Shown: positions 37,633 through 45,495 of the stretch, piece after piece
Layout of the letters: each line of letters starts with the position of its first letter
How positions within the stretch are numbered: position 1 is the stretch's first letter
NCBI RefSeq assembly: GCF_003261635.1
Contig: NZ_QFXK01000034.1
Span: forward strand, 124,001 to 188,000
Origin: Kribbella monticola
GTDB lineage: Bacteria; Actinomycetota; Actinomycetes; Propionibacteriales; Kribbellaceae
Direction of reading: 5' to 3'
Length of the DNA stretch: 64,000 nucleotides
The notes under the pieces: model-generated
The model's database searches: none
The model's input: the letters and a program-made list of their open reading frames with translations, nothing else
What the model was told of the DNA's origin: nothing
Made by a program: the position numbers and the translations under genes

Positions 37633-38390
37633 AGCCCTCGGCGCACGCTGTCAGCCAGTACGCGGAGACGACGGAGAATCTCGTCGCGCGGATGGCGCTG
37701 CACGCGTACAGCACCAATCCGCAGGACTGGTTCGCGTGGTTGGAGCAGCGGCTGCCGCTGCAAGGCGACGTGCTCGAGGTCGGCGCCGGCACCGGCAAGC
37801 TCTGGTCGCAGATCGACCACGCCGGTCGCGGTGTGCGGCTCACGCTGGTCGACTTCTCCCCCGCGATGTGCGCCGAACTGCGCAAGATCCCCGGCGCCGA
37901 GGTGCGCGAGGCGAACGCGCTCGACCTGCCGTTCGAGGACGCGACCTTCGACACGCTGATCGCGAACCACATGCTGTACCACGTGGACGATCCGGCCCTC
38001 GCCCTGCGCGAGTTCGCCCGCGTACTACGCCCTGGCGGCAAGCTGGCCGTCGCGGTCAACGGCGGCGCCCATCTGGCCGAGCTGTTCGCGCTCACCCCGG
38101 TCATCGGCCATCCCGAACTCGCCCGCGGCCTGATCATGAACGACTTCACCGCCGAGGCCGGCCCCGGCTACATCGCCCGCTACTTCTCCGACGTGGAGGT
38201 CGAGCGCTACCCCTGCGACCTCGCCGTGCCGAGCGCGGACCCGATCATCGCCTACCTGGCCAGCCTGGTCGGCGGCCCGCTCACGCCGGCTCAGGAAGCC
38301 GCCGCCCGTGCCGCCGTCCAGCCCGTCATCGATGCCCAAGGCAACTTCCCCATCCGCAAACACACCGTGCTGATCACCGCCACCCGCTAG
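37629..38390 (+). CDS. Class I SAM-dependent methyltransferase
   Basis: 253 residues. Motif I VLEVGAGTGKLW (~48-59), acidic LVDFSPAMC and post-motif DALIANHMLYHVDDP-like segment (here TLIANHMLYHVDDP) identify a Methyltransf_11-type SAM fold. The substrate is unknown. Coupled by a 4-bp overlap to the sugar dehydrogenase gene, though the functions are not obviously linked. Its stop overlaps the convergent NmrA-like gene by 4 bp. Confidence 0.9.
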   Translation: MKPSAHAVSQYAETTENLVARMALHAYSTNPQDWFAWLEQRLPLQGDVLEVGAGTGKLWSQIDHAGRGVRLTLVDFSPAMCAELRKIPGAEVREANALDLPFEDATFDTLIANHMLYHVDDPALALREFARVLRPGGKLAVAVNGGAHLAELFALTPVIGHPELARGLIMNDFTAEAGPGYIARYFSDVEVERYPCDLAVPSADPIIAYLASLVGGPLTPAQEAAARAAVQPVIDAQGNFPIRKHTVLITATR

Positions 38391-39139
38391 GACTGCTCGG
38401 CGACGTACTGCTCCCAGGTGCGCTTGCCGATGGTGGCGCCGGTGAGGGTGAGGTTCTCGGCGCTGCGGTAGGCGCGGCCGACCTTGCCTGGCATCCGGAT
38501 CGGCAGCTTCGGCCGCCGCTTGCCCTGGGCGTGCAGGTAGCTGTCGACCAGCTCGCGCAACCCGTAGACGGTCGGCCCGGCGAGATCCGGTACGACGCCG
38601 GCCGGGTCGCCCAGCGCCAGTTCGACCATCCGGTCCGCCACGTCCCGCTCGTCGACCGGCTGGAACCGCAGGCCGCCCGGCAGCGGAACGATCGGCAGCC
38701 CGGCCATCTTCTTCACGACCGTGTAGGTCAGGCTGTTGAACTGGGCCGCGCGCAGAATCGTCCACGGCACCCCGGACTGACGGACAGCCTGCTCGGCGCC
38801 CAGCTTCTCCCGGAAGTACCCGATCGGCATCTTGTCCGCGCCGATCACGGAAATGTGCACGAGATGCCGTACGCCGGCTGCCGAAGCGGCGCGAGCCAGG
38901 TTGCCCGCGGCGACCGCATCGCCCTTGGCCCCGCCGGCCAGGTGCATCACGATGTCGACGCCGTCGAGCACGAGGCCCTCGCCCTTCACCAGGTCGCCCT
39001 GGAGGTGCTCGATGCCGTCGCTGTTCACTCCACCGCGGCGGCTCAGCACGCGTACGTCGTACCCGGCAGCCTTCAACTGCGGCAGCACCAGCTTGCCCAG
39101 CGTGCCGGTCCCGCCGGTCACCAGAATCGTCTCGGTCAT
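38387..39139 (-). CDS. NAD(P)-binding atypical SDR (NmrA-like)
   Basis: 250 residues. The Rossmann fingerprint ILVTGGTGTLGKLVLPQL at the N-terminus; FREKLGAEQAVRQSGVPWTILR in the middle is typical of atypical short-chain dehydrogenases of the NmrA/NAD(P)H-quinone group. The canonical YxxxK is absent (YFREK present), so redox sensing or enzymatic activity is undecided. Confidence 0.88.
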   Translation of the reverse strand: MTETILVTGGTGTLGKLVLPQLKAAGYDVRVLSRRGGVNSDGIEHLQGDLVKGEGLVLDGVDIVMHLAGGAKGDAVAAGNLARAASAAGVRHLVHISVIGADKMPIGYFREKLGAEQAVRQSGVPWTILRAAQFNSLTYTVVKKMAGLPIVPLPGGLRFQPVDERDVADRMVELALGDPAGVVPDLAGPTVYGLRELVDSYLHAQGKRRPKLPIRMPGKVGRAYRSAENLTLTGATIGKRTWEQYVAEQS

Positions 39140-39226
39140 GTCAGCTCCCAGTTCTCAGTGTTTCCGTCTTCTGCTCCTTCGACGGATCGACTTCGGGGAC
39201 TGTGACTGGGAGCTTTGTGAGCTGAC

Positions 39227-40663
39227 TCACCAACTCGTATTGAGCGGCTTGCCCTCCGAATAGCCGGCCGCGGACTGCATGCCCACGACCGCGCGCTCGT
39301 GGAACTCCTCCAGGGTCGTGGCGCCGACGTACGTGCAGGAACTGCGGACGCCGGAGACGATGTTGTCGAGCAGGTCCTCGACGCTCGGCCGCTCGGGGTC
39401 GAGGTACATCCGGGCGGTCGAGATACCCTCGCCGAAGAACCCCTTGCGGGCCCGCTGGAAGGGCGTGTCCTCAGCGGTCCGGAGCTTGACCGCACGGGCG
39501 GACGCCATTCCGAAACTCTCCTTGTAGATCCGGCCGTCGCTGTCGCGATGCGGATCGCCGGGCGACTCGTACGTACCGGCGAACCACGAGCCGATCATCA
39601 CGCTGGACGCGCCGGCCGCCAGCGCGAGCGCGACGTCACGCGGATGCCGGACTCCCCCGTCGGCCCAGACGTGCTTGCCGAGCTCGCGGGCCCTGGTCGC
39701 ACACTCGAGAACGGCCGAAAACTGCGGCCTGCCGACGGCCGTCTGCATCCGGGTCGTGCACATCGCGCCCGGTCCCACGCCGACCTTCACGATGTCGGCG
39801 CCGGCCTCGACGAGATCGCTGACCCCGTCCGCGGTGACGACATTGCCCGCGACGACCGGCACCTGCGGATCAAGGGCACGGACAGTCCGCAGTACGTCGA
39901 TCATCCGCTCCTGGTGGCCGTGCGCGGTGTCGATCACCAGTACGTCGATGCCCGCGTCCAGCAGGGCTTTCGCCTTCTGCTCGGCGTCGCCGTTGATGCC
40001 GATCGCGGCCGCGACGCGAAGGTTGCCGGAGGCATCGACCGCTGGGTCGTAGAGGGTCGCGCGGAGAGCACGCTGGCGGGTCAGGATGCCGACGATGCTG
40101 CCGTCGGCGTCGACCACCGGCGCCAGCCGGTGCCGGCCGTCGTGCAGCTGGTTGAACGCGTCCTCGGCCGCGATCCCGGCCGGCAGCGTCAGCAGCTCGC
40201 GGGACATGATCCCGTCGAGCTGGGTGTAGCGGTCGACGCCTTCACAGTCGGCGTCGGTGACCACGCCGACCGCGCGGCCGTTGTCGACCACGATGACAGC
40301 GCCGTGGCCGCGCTTGGGCAGCAGGTTGAGCGCCTCGCCGACGGTCCCGGTCGGCGTCAGCACCAGCGGGGTGTCGTAGATCGTGTGCCGCTGCTTGATC
40401 CAGGAGACCACCTCGGTCACCACCTCGACCGGGATGTCCTGCGGGATCACCGCCAGCCCGCCGCAGCGCGCGATCGTCTCGGCCATCCGCCGGCCCGACA
40501 CCGCGGTCATGTTCGCCGCGACGACAGGGATGGAGGCGCCGGTCCCGTCGCCGGTCGAGAGGTCGACGTCCAGCCGCGACGAGACCGCTGACCTGTTCGG
40601 CACCAGGAACACGTCGTTGAAGGTCAGATCCTGTTCCGGAACCCGCTCACCAAGAAACCGCAC
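39227..40663 (-). CDS. guaB1: GuaB1-type IMP dehydrogenase-related protein (probable GMP reductase)
   Basis: 478 residues. A TIM-barrel IMPDH/GMPR fold split by two CBS domains (~95-205; NQLHDGRHRLAPVVD). The catalytic Cys lies in GVGPGAMCTTR (~302). The sequence differs from canonical GuaB; the GuaB1 subfamily of actinobacteria has been shown in mycobacteria to act as a GMP reductase under CBS control. Single gene with its own upstream gap. A purine-salvage role is inferred. Confidence 0.9.
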   Translation of the reverse strand: MRFLGERVPEQDLTFNDVFLVPNRSAVSSRLDVDLSTGDGTGASIPVVAANMTAVSGRRMAETIARCGGLAVIPQDIPVEVVTEVVSWIKQRHTIYDTPLVLTPTGTVGEALNLLPKRGHGAVIVVDNGRAVGVVTDADCEGVDRYTQLDGIMSRELLTLPAGIAAEDAFNQLHDGRHRLAPVVDADGSIVGILTRQRALRATLYDPAVDASGNLRVAAAIGINGDAEQKAKALLDAGIDVLVIDTAHGHQERMIDVLRTVRALDPQVPVVAGNVVTADGVSDLVEAGADIVKVGVGPGAMCTTRMQTAVGRPQFSAVLECATRARELGKHVWADGGVRHPRDVALALAAGASSVMIGSWFAGTYESPGDPHRDSDGRIYKESFGMASARAVKLRTAEDTPFQRARKGFFGEGISTARMYLDPERPSVEDLLDNIVSGVRSSCTYVGATTLEEFHERAVVGMQSAAGYSEGKPLNTSW

Positions 40664-40755
40664 GCCGAACTCCTCACCCGTTGGGAGCTCTCACGGTACC
40701 CAGTCCCCGGCGCGGAGAGCAGCGATTGCAGCTTTCTGCGAGACCGTTGTGACGA

Positions 40756-42483
40756 TCAGTGGAACAGGAGTCGCTGGCGGTAGCTGGGCGTCGACTTGTC
40801 GTAGTACCGGCCCACCCAGCTGTCGTCAGGACTCAGGTACGCCGTGGCGTCGGCCTCGTGGAACTTCTGCACCAGGTAGCGGAAATAGAAGTGGTTGAAG
40901 ACCCGCATGAACTCGCCGAGATAGATGTCGGCCACCCGGCTGTCGCCCTGGATGATCAGCATGTTCTCGTCGTTCTCGTGCACCGACGGGTCGCTGAAGT
41001 TGCCGGAGCCCGAGATCACCAGCGGCTTGTCGCCGAGCGGGTCGACCAGCATGAACTTGGTGTGGGTGTACTGCACCATCGGATTGAGACCGGTGAGCTG
41101 TTCCTTGGTCCAGCGGTCCAGGATCGCCGTGTGCAGGAACGAGCCGACGGCGACCTTGACGTCGTGGTCGGTCTCGAAGCGCACCCCACCGGGCCCCTGC
41201 TCCTTCTCCAGCACGAGGTAGCGCATCACGTCCGACTCGGGGGCGACCGCCGCGGCGATCTTGTCGTGCACCCCGAAAGCCGCCGTCATGAAGAAGGACT
41301 TCTTCGCCTTGGCCGCCTCCCCGGCGTACCAGTCGATCATGTCCAGCGTCGTGCGTGGACTGAAGATCGGCGCGACCCCGGCGGGCGGCGGGATGCTCGG
41401 CGTCGGGGTGGCATCGGTATCGGCGGGACGCAAGCGGTCGTACTGCGGGTCGACCGCGATCCGTTGCCAGTAGTCGAAGTACTGCTGCGCGATCTGGGCG
41501 TCCCGGACCAGGTGGCCGACGTTCGACTGGCCGAAGATGCCGCCCCAGGTGATGTTGGTCGAGCCGGTCCAGACCTCCTCCGGTACGCCGTCGTGGAGCA
41601 GCACCAGGAACTTGTTGTGCGCGATCGCGCTGTTGGTCTTGCGCGGGATCATCGCCGCTTCCAGACCGGCCGCCTGGATCGCCGGCTCGCTCTGCTGCCA
41701 GACCTTCTTCCGCTTCGGATCGTCACTCGGCTTGCCACGCCGGTCGTAGACGATCTGGACGTCGACTCCGCGCGCGACGGCGGCGGCCAGCGCCGCCAGC
41801 ACGGGCGGGTAGGTGAACTCGTAAACCGCGCCCCGCAACGCGAAACCTGGCCCGGTCGCCTTGTCGATGTACGCGAGCAGCGCCTCTTCCAAGCCTCTGG
41901 ACAACCAGTCGTACGCCGGATCGCTGCGATCATCTGGTCGCGGCGGCCGGCCGAACTTCTGCGCATAGGCCTGGCTCCCGGCCACGCCACGGTTGAAGTG
42001 CACCGCGTGCTGACCGGTGTCGACGGACTCCGTCGTCACCTTCACGGTGACGTCCTGGCGTACTTCGAGGTTCTTCGGCTTCCCGTAGAGCCCGACCACG
42101 CGGTACTCGTAGGGCCGCCCGGGCTTGGCCGTGTAGTCGCCCCAGAGGAAGCTCTGCAGCGGATGCTCCCGCAGACTCACCGAGGTCCCCGGCGGAATCC
42201 CGCCCGACAGCTCCTTGAACACCTTCATCCCGCGCAACCAGTACCGCTCGTTCTCGACCGGGTCGAACCGCTCGATCGCGAACCCCAGCAGGCCTTTCGT
42301 CCGCGCCTTCGGCAGATCCAGCCCGAGCAGCACCACATAGGTGCCCGCGATCGCGTGCACCTTCAACCCTCCCGCAGCACCCGCGCGACTCCGCATGACT
42401 CCCCCAAGACCGATTCCCCGAGGCAACCGGTCGTCACCGCCAGTCACCACCCTGGTCTGACGGTACTGCGCGAAGTCGGGCAT
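40756..42483 (-). CDS. Phospholipase D-like protein
   Basis: 575 residues with two HKD-type motifs: HNKFLVLLHDG (~310) and THTKFMLVDPLGD (~480-492), each followed by G/S residues (GSTN, GSGN). Proteins of this superfamily use paired His residues to transfer phosphodiesters; candidates are phospholipid or nucleic-acid substrates. No signal peptide. The ATG at 42483 follows GAGG; seven extra N-terminal residues are possible. Confidence 0.88.
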   Translation of the reverse strand: MPDFAQYRQTRVVTGGDDRLPRGIGLGGVMRSRAGAAGGLKVHAIAGTYVVLLGLDLPKARTKGLLGFAIERFDPVENERYWLRGMKVFKELSGGIPPGTSVSLREHPLQSFLWGDYTAKPGRPYEYRVVGLYGKPKNLEVRQDVTVKVTTESVDTGQHAVHFNRGVAGSQAYAQKFGRPPRPDDRSDPAYDWLSRGLEEALLAYIDKATGPGFALRGAVYEFTYPPVLAALAAAVARGVDVQIVYDRRGKPSDDPKRKKVWQQSEPAIQAAGLEAAMIPRKTNSAIAHNKFLVLLHDGVPEEVWTGSTNITWGGIFGQSNVGHLVRDAQIAQQYFDYWQRIAVDPQYDRLRPADTDATPTPSIPPPAGVAPIFSPRTTLDMIDWYAGEAAKAKKSFFMTAAFGVHDKIAAAVAPESDVMRYLVLEKEQGPGGVRFETDHDVKVAVGSFLHTAILDRWTKEQLTGLNPMVQYTHTKFMLVDPLGDKPLVISGSGNFSDPSVHENDENMLIIQGDSRVADIYLGEFMRVFNHFYFRYLVQKFHEADATAYLSPDDSWVGRYYDKSTPSYRQRLLFH

Positions 42484-42516
42484 AGCGAGACCTCGACCGA
42501 TCACGCCGCTCAGCTG

Positions 42517-42980
42517 ATGGGAATACTTGGCTCGGTGGATTCAGTACTGCGTTCCGCTGTGCCCGGCGATGTCGAGATGGTCGCGGAGCTCCGAGCCGTG
42601 GTGATGCGGCCAGATCTGGAACGGCTCGGGGCTACGACGAGCAGCGGGTGAGGCAACGGCTGCGGGACACGTTCTCGCCGCAGTACTCGTCGATCATCGA
42701 GGTCGGCGGGGCGTTCGCCGGGAGCGTCACCGTGCGACCGGTCGACGACGGATTGTTGCTGGAGCACTTCTATCTCGCTCCGGCGTTCCAGGGGCGCGGG
42801 CTCGGATCGTCGGTGTTGCGCGACTTGCTGGAGCGCACCGACGCCGAGGGTGTTCCTGTTCGGTTGAACGTGTTGCAGGGCAGCGCTGCCCGGCGGCTCT
42901 ACGAGCGGCACGACTTCGTGGTGGAGTCCGAGGACGCGATCGACGTCTTCATGGTGCGCCTGCCTCGCAGTACGAGCTGA
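42517..42980 (+). pseudogene. Frameshifted GNAT acetyltransferase
   Basis: Residues DSVLRSAVPGDVEMVAEL open a GNAT domain in one frame, ending at the stop at 42649. The rest (SSIIEVGGAFAGSVTV, FQGRGLGSSVLRDLLE, LYERHDF) continues in the next frame to 42980. Inserting one G at the GGGG run (42628-42631) joins them into a normal-length protein (LGYDEQRVRQRL). Either a true frameshift, a slippage-regulated frame or a sequencing error. Confidence 0.8.
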
Positions 42981-43035
42981 GTCGCGGCGAGCTGAGTCGC
43001 GGCGAGCTGAGTCGCGGCGAGCTAGGTCGCGGGGC
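42974..43035. repeat. 15-bp tandem repeat between convergent genes
   Basis: GAGCTGAGTCGCGGC repeats at 42974, 42989 and 43004 with a diverged copy at 43019. It contains the GNAT stop and the VOC gene stop (43022-43024). Confidence 0.85.
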
Positions 43036-43366
43036 CGCCGCCGTAGCCGAACTCGTTGCCGTCCGGGTCGTTGTAGATGATCTTGCGGACGCCGTTGTCG
43101 TACGTCTCCCGCTCGACGGGCTCGATCCCGCGCGCGCTGATCGCGTCGATCACCGGATCGAGCTGCTCGAGGAACACGGTGTTCACCGCATGCCCCGCCC
43201 GCTCGGGCGCCTCGATGATGTAGACGTACCGATGCTCGGCGATCTCCCACACCGCCTCCTCGTCATTGGGCAGGAACGCCGGCGGCCCACCCAGAAACCG
43301 CTCGTACCACGCCTTCGCCACCCCGATCTCCCGCACCGCAATCCCAGCAAACAAGTCAACCGTCAT
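43022..43366 (-). CDS. VOC superfamily (glyoxalase/bleomycin-resistance-like) protein
   Basis: 114 residues, one VOC module pair: DLFAGIAVREIGVAKAWYER at the N-terminus and IIYNDPDGNEFGYGG at the C-terminus, the family's metal-site region. Substrate unknown. The ATG at 43366 follows a G-run; the longer frame to 43414 looks noncoding. Confidence 0.85.
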   Translation of the reverse strand: MTVDLFAGIAVREIGVAKAWYERFLGGPPAFLPNDEEAVWEIAEHRYVYIIEAPERAGHAVNTVFLEQLDPVIDAISARGIEPVERETYDNGVRKIIYNDPDGNEFGYGGGPAT

Positions 43367-43429
43367 CCCCCCAGTACACCCCACCACCGGCGCTCCCCGC
43401 AGCGCGTCACCCATCGGGCCGGCGGCCGG

Positions 43430-43942
43430 TCAGTTGTAGAAGCGGCGGGCGCTGGTGCCGATTCGGGTGACGTCGGTGCCGTAGATGTGGATGGAGATGG
43501 CGGTGGTGTCGCCGGTGTTGTGGACGCGGTGGATGTCGCCGGGGGGCGCGAAGCCGCTGACGTCGCCGGTGTGGTTGTCGCTGCGGCCGACCAGGTTGAG
43601 GTCGGCGTCGTACAGCTCCTCGTGTTCGGTGCCCTGGATGACGCCGAAGACGCACCAGGTCACGTGGTCATGGATCCGCGTGAACTGCCCCGGCCGCCAG
43701 ACGAGCGCGATGATCGAGAACGAGCTGTCCGGTTCGACGTACAAAGTGTGGCTGGTGTATCGATCGGGTGAGCCGAGTCGCTGCTTCGGTGTCAGTACTG
43801 CGGGAGTCGGCAAGTGCCGGCGAAGCTGGTCGGCGACGAGCTGGGCGGTACCCGACCAGTCGGCGCGGGCGGCGACCGCCGTACGGACGCCATCGATGAG
43901 TTCGGTCAGTTCGCTGACGGGGAGAAGCTCTTGAGTAGTCAT
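43430..43942 (-). CDS. Cysteine dioxygenase-like cupin (PF05995 type)
   Basis: 170 residues. The cupin metal site is visible in RIHDHVTWCVFGVIQGTEHE (His pair ~90-92 plus Glu) and a second His in DIHRVHNTG. These enzymes use Fe(II) to oxidise cysteine or other thiols such as 3-mercaptopropionate. Divergent from a LysR regulator with a 74-bp shared region, so likely its target. Confidence 0.9.
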   Translation of the reverse strand: MTTQELLPVSELTELIDGVRTAVAARADWSGTAQLVADQLRRHLPTPAVLTPKQRLGSPDRYTSHTLYVEPDSSFSIIALVWRPGQFTRIHDHVTWCVFGVIQGTEHEELYDADLNLVGRSDNHTGDVSGFAPPGDIHRVHNTGDTTAISIHIYGTDVTRIGTSARRFYN

Positions 43943-44016
43943 GAGAACAGCGTGCGACGTACTGATCCATACGTCTAATGCCAGTCTTCGCGCTGATTCA
44001 TAGATAGAGTCGATCC
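43943..44016. promoter_or_regulatory. Divergent promoter region of thiol dioxygenase and LysR
   Basis: 74 bp containing GATCCAT at about 43961 and 44012 and GATTCAT near 43994, plus AT-richer ATAGATAGAG. The repeats may be LysR half-sites, but no strict T-N11-A dyad is clear. Confidence 0.4.
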
Positions 44017-44880
44017 ATGTTGGATATCACCCGGCTTCGTGTCATCGACGCGGTGGCTCGGCACGGCTCGGTCACCGCGGCGGCCAGCGAGCTGCACTAT
44101 TCGCAGCCGACGGTCAGTCACCACCTCGCCCGGCTGGAGGCGGAGACCGGCGCGCAGCTGCTGCAGAAGGTCGGTCGCGGCGTGCGGCTCACACAGGCCG
44201 GGCAACTCCTCGCCGACCGCGCCGCCGAGATCATCGGCCGGGTCGACGCCGCCGACGCGGAACTCGCGGCTCACGTCGGGCTCACCGCCGGGCGGGTCCG
44301 GTTGGCCGGCTTCTCGTCCGCGATCGGATCCTTCGTGTCCCGGGCAGTGGCCGCCCTCGCCGCCGGCTACCCGGGCCTGCAGATCAGCCTCACCGACACC
44401 CACCCGATCGAAGCGCTCGACCTGCTGCGCGCCGGCCGGATCGAGGTCGCGATCATCTTCCGGTACGACGAGAGCGAACCCGAGCCGCCCGGCGTACGCC
44501 TGCATCACCTGGTCGACGATCCCATCTACCTGCTCACTCCGAAGCGCGTGAAGAACCTGGCCGCTCTGCACGACGCCACCTGGATCGCCGGTTGTGAACG
44601 TTGCCGTAGTCATCTGCTTTCGGTCTGCGCCGCCGAGGGCTTCGAACCCGACGTCCGCTACACGACCGACGACATGGTCGTCATGCAGGAACTCGTCGCA
44701 GCCGGCCTCGGCGTCACCACCATCCCAGGTCTCGCCCTCCAGGCCCACCGCGCCGAGAGGATCGTCGCCACCCGACTCCCCGGCTCCAACCGGCACGTCT
44801 ACGCCGCCACATACGGCGAACCGCCCGACCCACCGGCCACCACCGCCCTCCTCACCGCCCTGACCCAAGCCGCCGGCTGA
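44017..44880 (+). CDS. LysR family transcriptional regulator
   Basis: 287 residues. N-terminal HTH (~1-60; SVTAAASELHYSQPTVSHHL), linker helix and substrate-binding domain (~88-285; GRVRLAGFSSAIGSFVSR). Two Cys lie close together (CERCRSH, ~193-196) in the effector domain. Likely controls the divergent thiol dioxygenase, with a sulfur compound as plausible effector (inference). Confidence 0.93.
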   Translation: MLDITRLRVIDAVARHGSVTAAASELHYSQPTVSHHLARLEAETGAQLLQKVGRGVRLTQAGQLLADRAAEIIGRVDAADAELAAHVGLTAGRVRLAGFSSAIGSFVSRAVAALAAGYPGLQISLTDTHPIEALDLLRAGRIEVAIIFRYDESEPEPPGVRLHHLVDDPIYLLTPKRVKNLAALHDATWIAGCERCRSHLLSVCAAEGFEPDVRYTTDDMVVMQELVAAGLGVTTIPGLALQAHRAERIVATRLPGSNRHVYAATYGEPPDPPATTALLTALTQAAG

Positions 44881-44946
44881 TCGCGACGGTGGCGATCGTC
44901 GAGAGATCGGCGGGAGTGGTCCCGGCCGGGCCTAGGGTGCTGGGGT

Positions 44947-45384
44947 ATGACGGTCAAGCGGATGGACAATGTCGGGGTTGTTGTCGACGATCTCCAGGCG
45001 GCGATCGCGTTCTTCGTCGAACTCGGGCTGGAGCTGGACGGGCAGGGACCGGTCGAGGGCGACTGGGTGGACCGGACTGTCGGCCTCGACGACGTGCGGG
45101 TCGACTTCGCGATGGTGCGTACGCCGGATGGTCACAGCCGGCTGGAGTTGACCAAGTTCCATCGACCGGCCGTGATCGACGCAGAGCAGAACGCGCCGGC
45201 CAATACGCTGGGGATCCGCCGGATCATGTTCGCCGTCGACGACATCGCGGACACCGTCGAGCGGCTGAAGGCTCACGGTGGCGAACTGCTCGGTGAGATC
45301 GCGCGGTTGGAGGACAGCTATCTGCTCTGCTATCTCCGCGGCCCGGGCGGCATGATCGTCGCGTTGGCCGAAGAGCTGAGCTGA
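44947..45384 (+). CDS. VOC superfamily protein
   Basis: 145 residues; MDNVGVVVDDLQAAIAFFVELGLEL and LLCYLRGPGGMIVALAEEL frame the paired beta-alpha-beta modules. Member of the glyoxalase / extradiol dioxygenase superfamily; activity not predictable. Confidence 0.88.
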   Translation: MTVKRMDNVGVVVDDLQAAIAFFVELGLELDGQGPVEGDWVDRTVGLDDVRVDFAMVRTPDGHSRLELTKFHRPAVIDAEQNAPANTLGIRRIMFAVDDIADTVERLKAHGGELLGEIARLEDSYLLCYLRGPGGMIVALAEELS

Positions 45385-45495
45385 AGGCCACCCCGGACCG
45401 ACGACGTCGTACTCCGGGACGCGTGCCCGAGATCTCCCCGGCCCGACGGAGTACGGCGTACGGCGCGGCCCGGTTCGCATGGCAAGATCTGCCGG

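Noticed and set aside
42653..42980. Short independent GNAT gene in the second frame
   Set aside because: It lacks the N-terminal part of the fold, which is intact in the other frame just upstream; a frameshift explains both.
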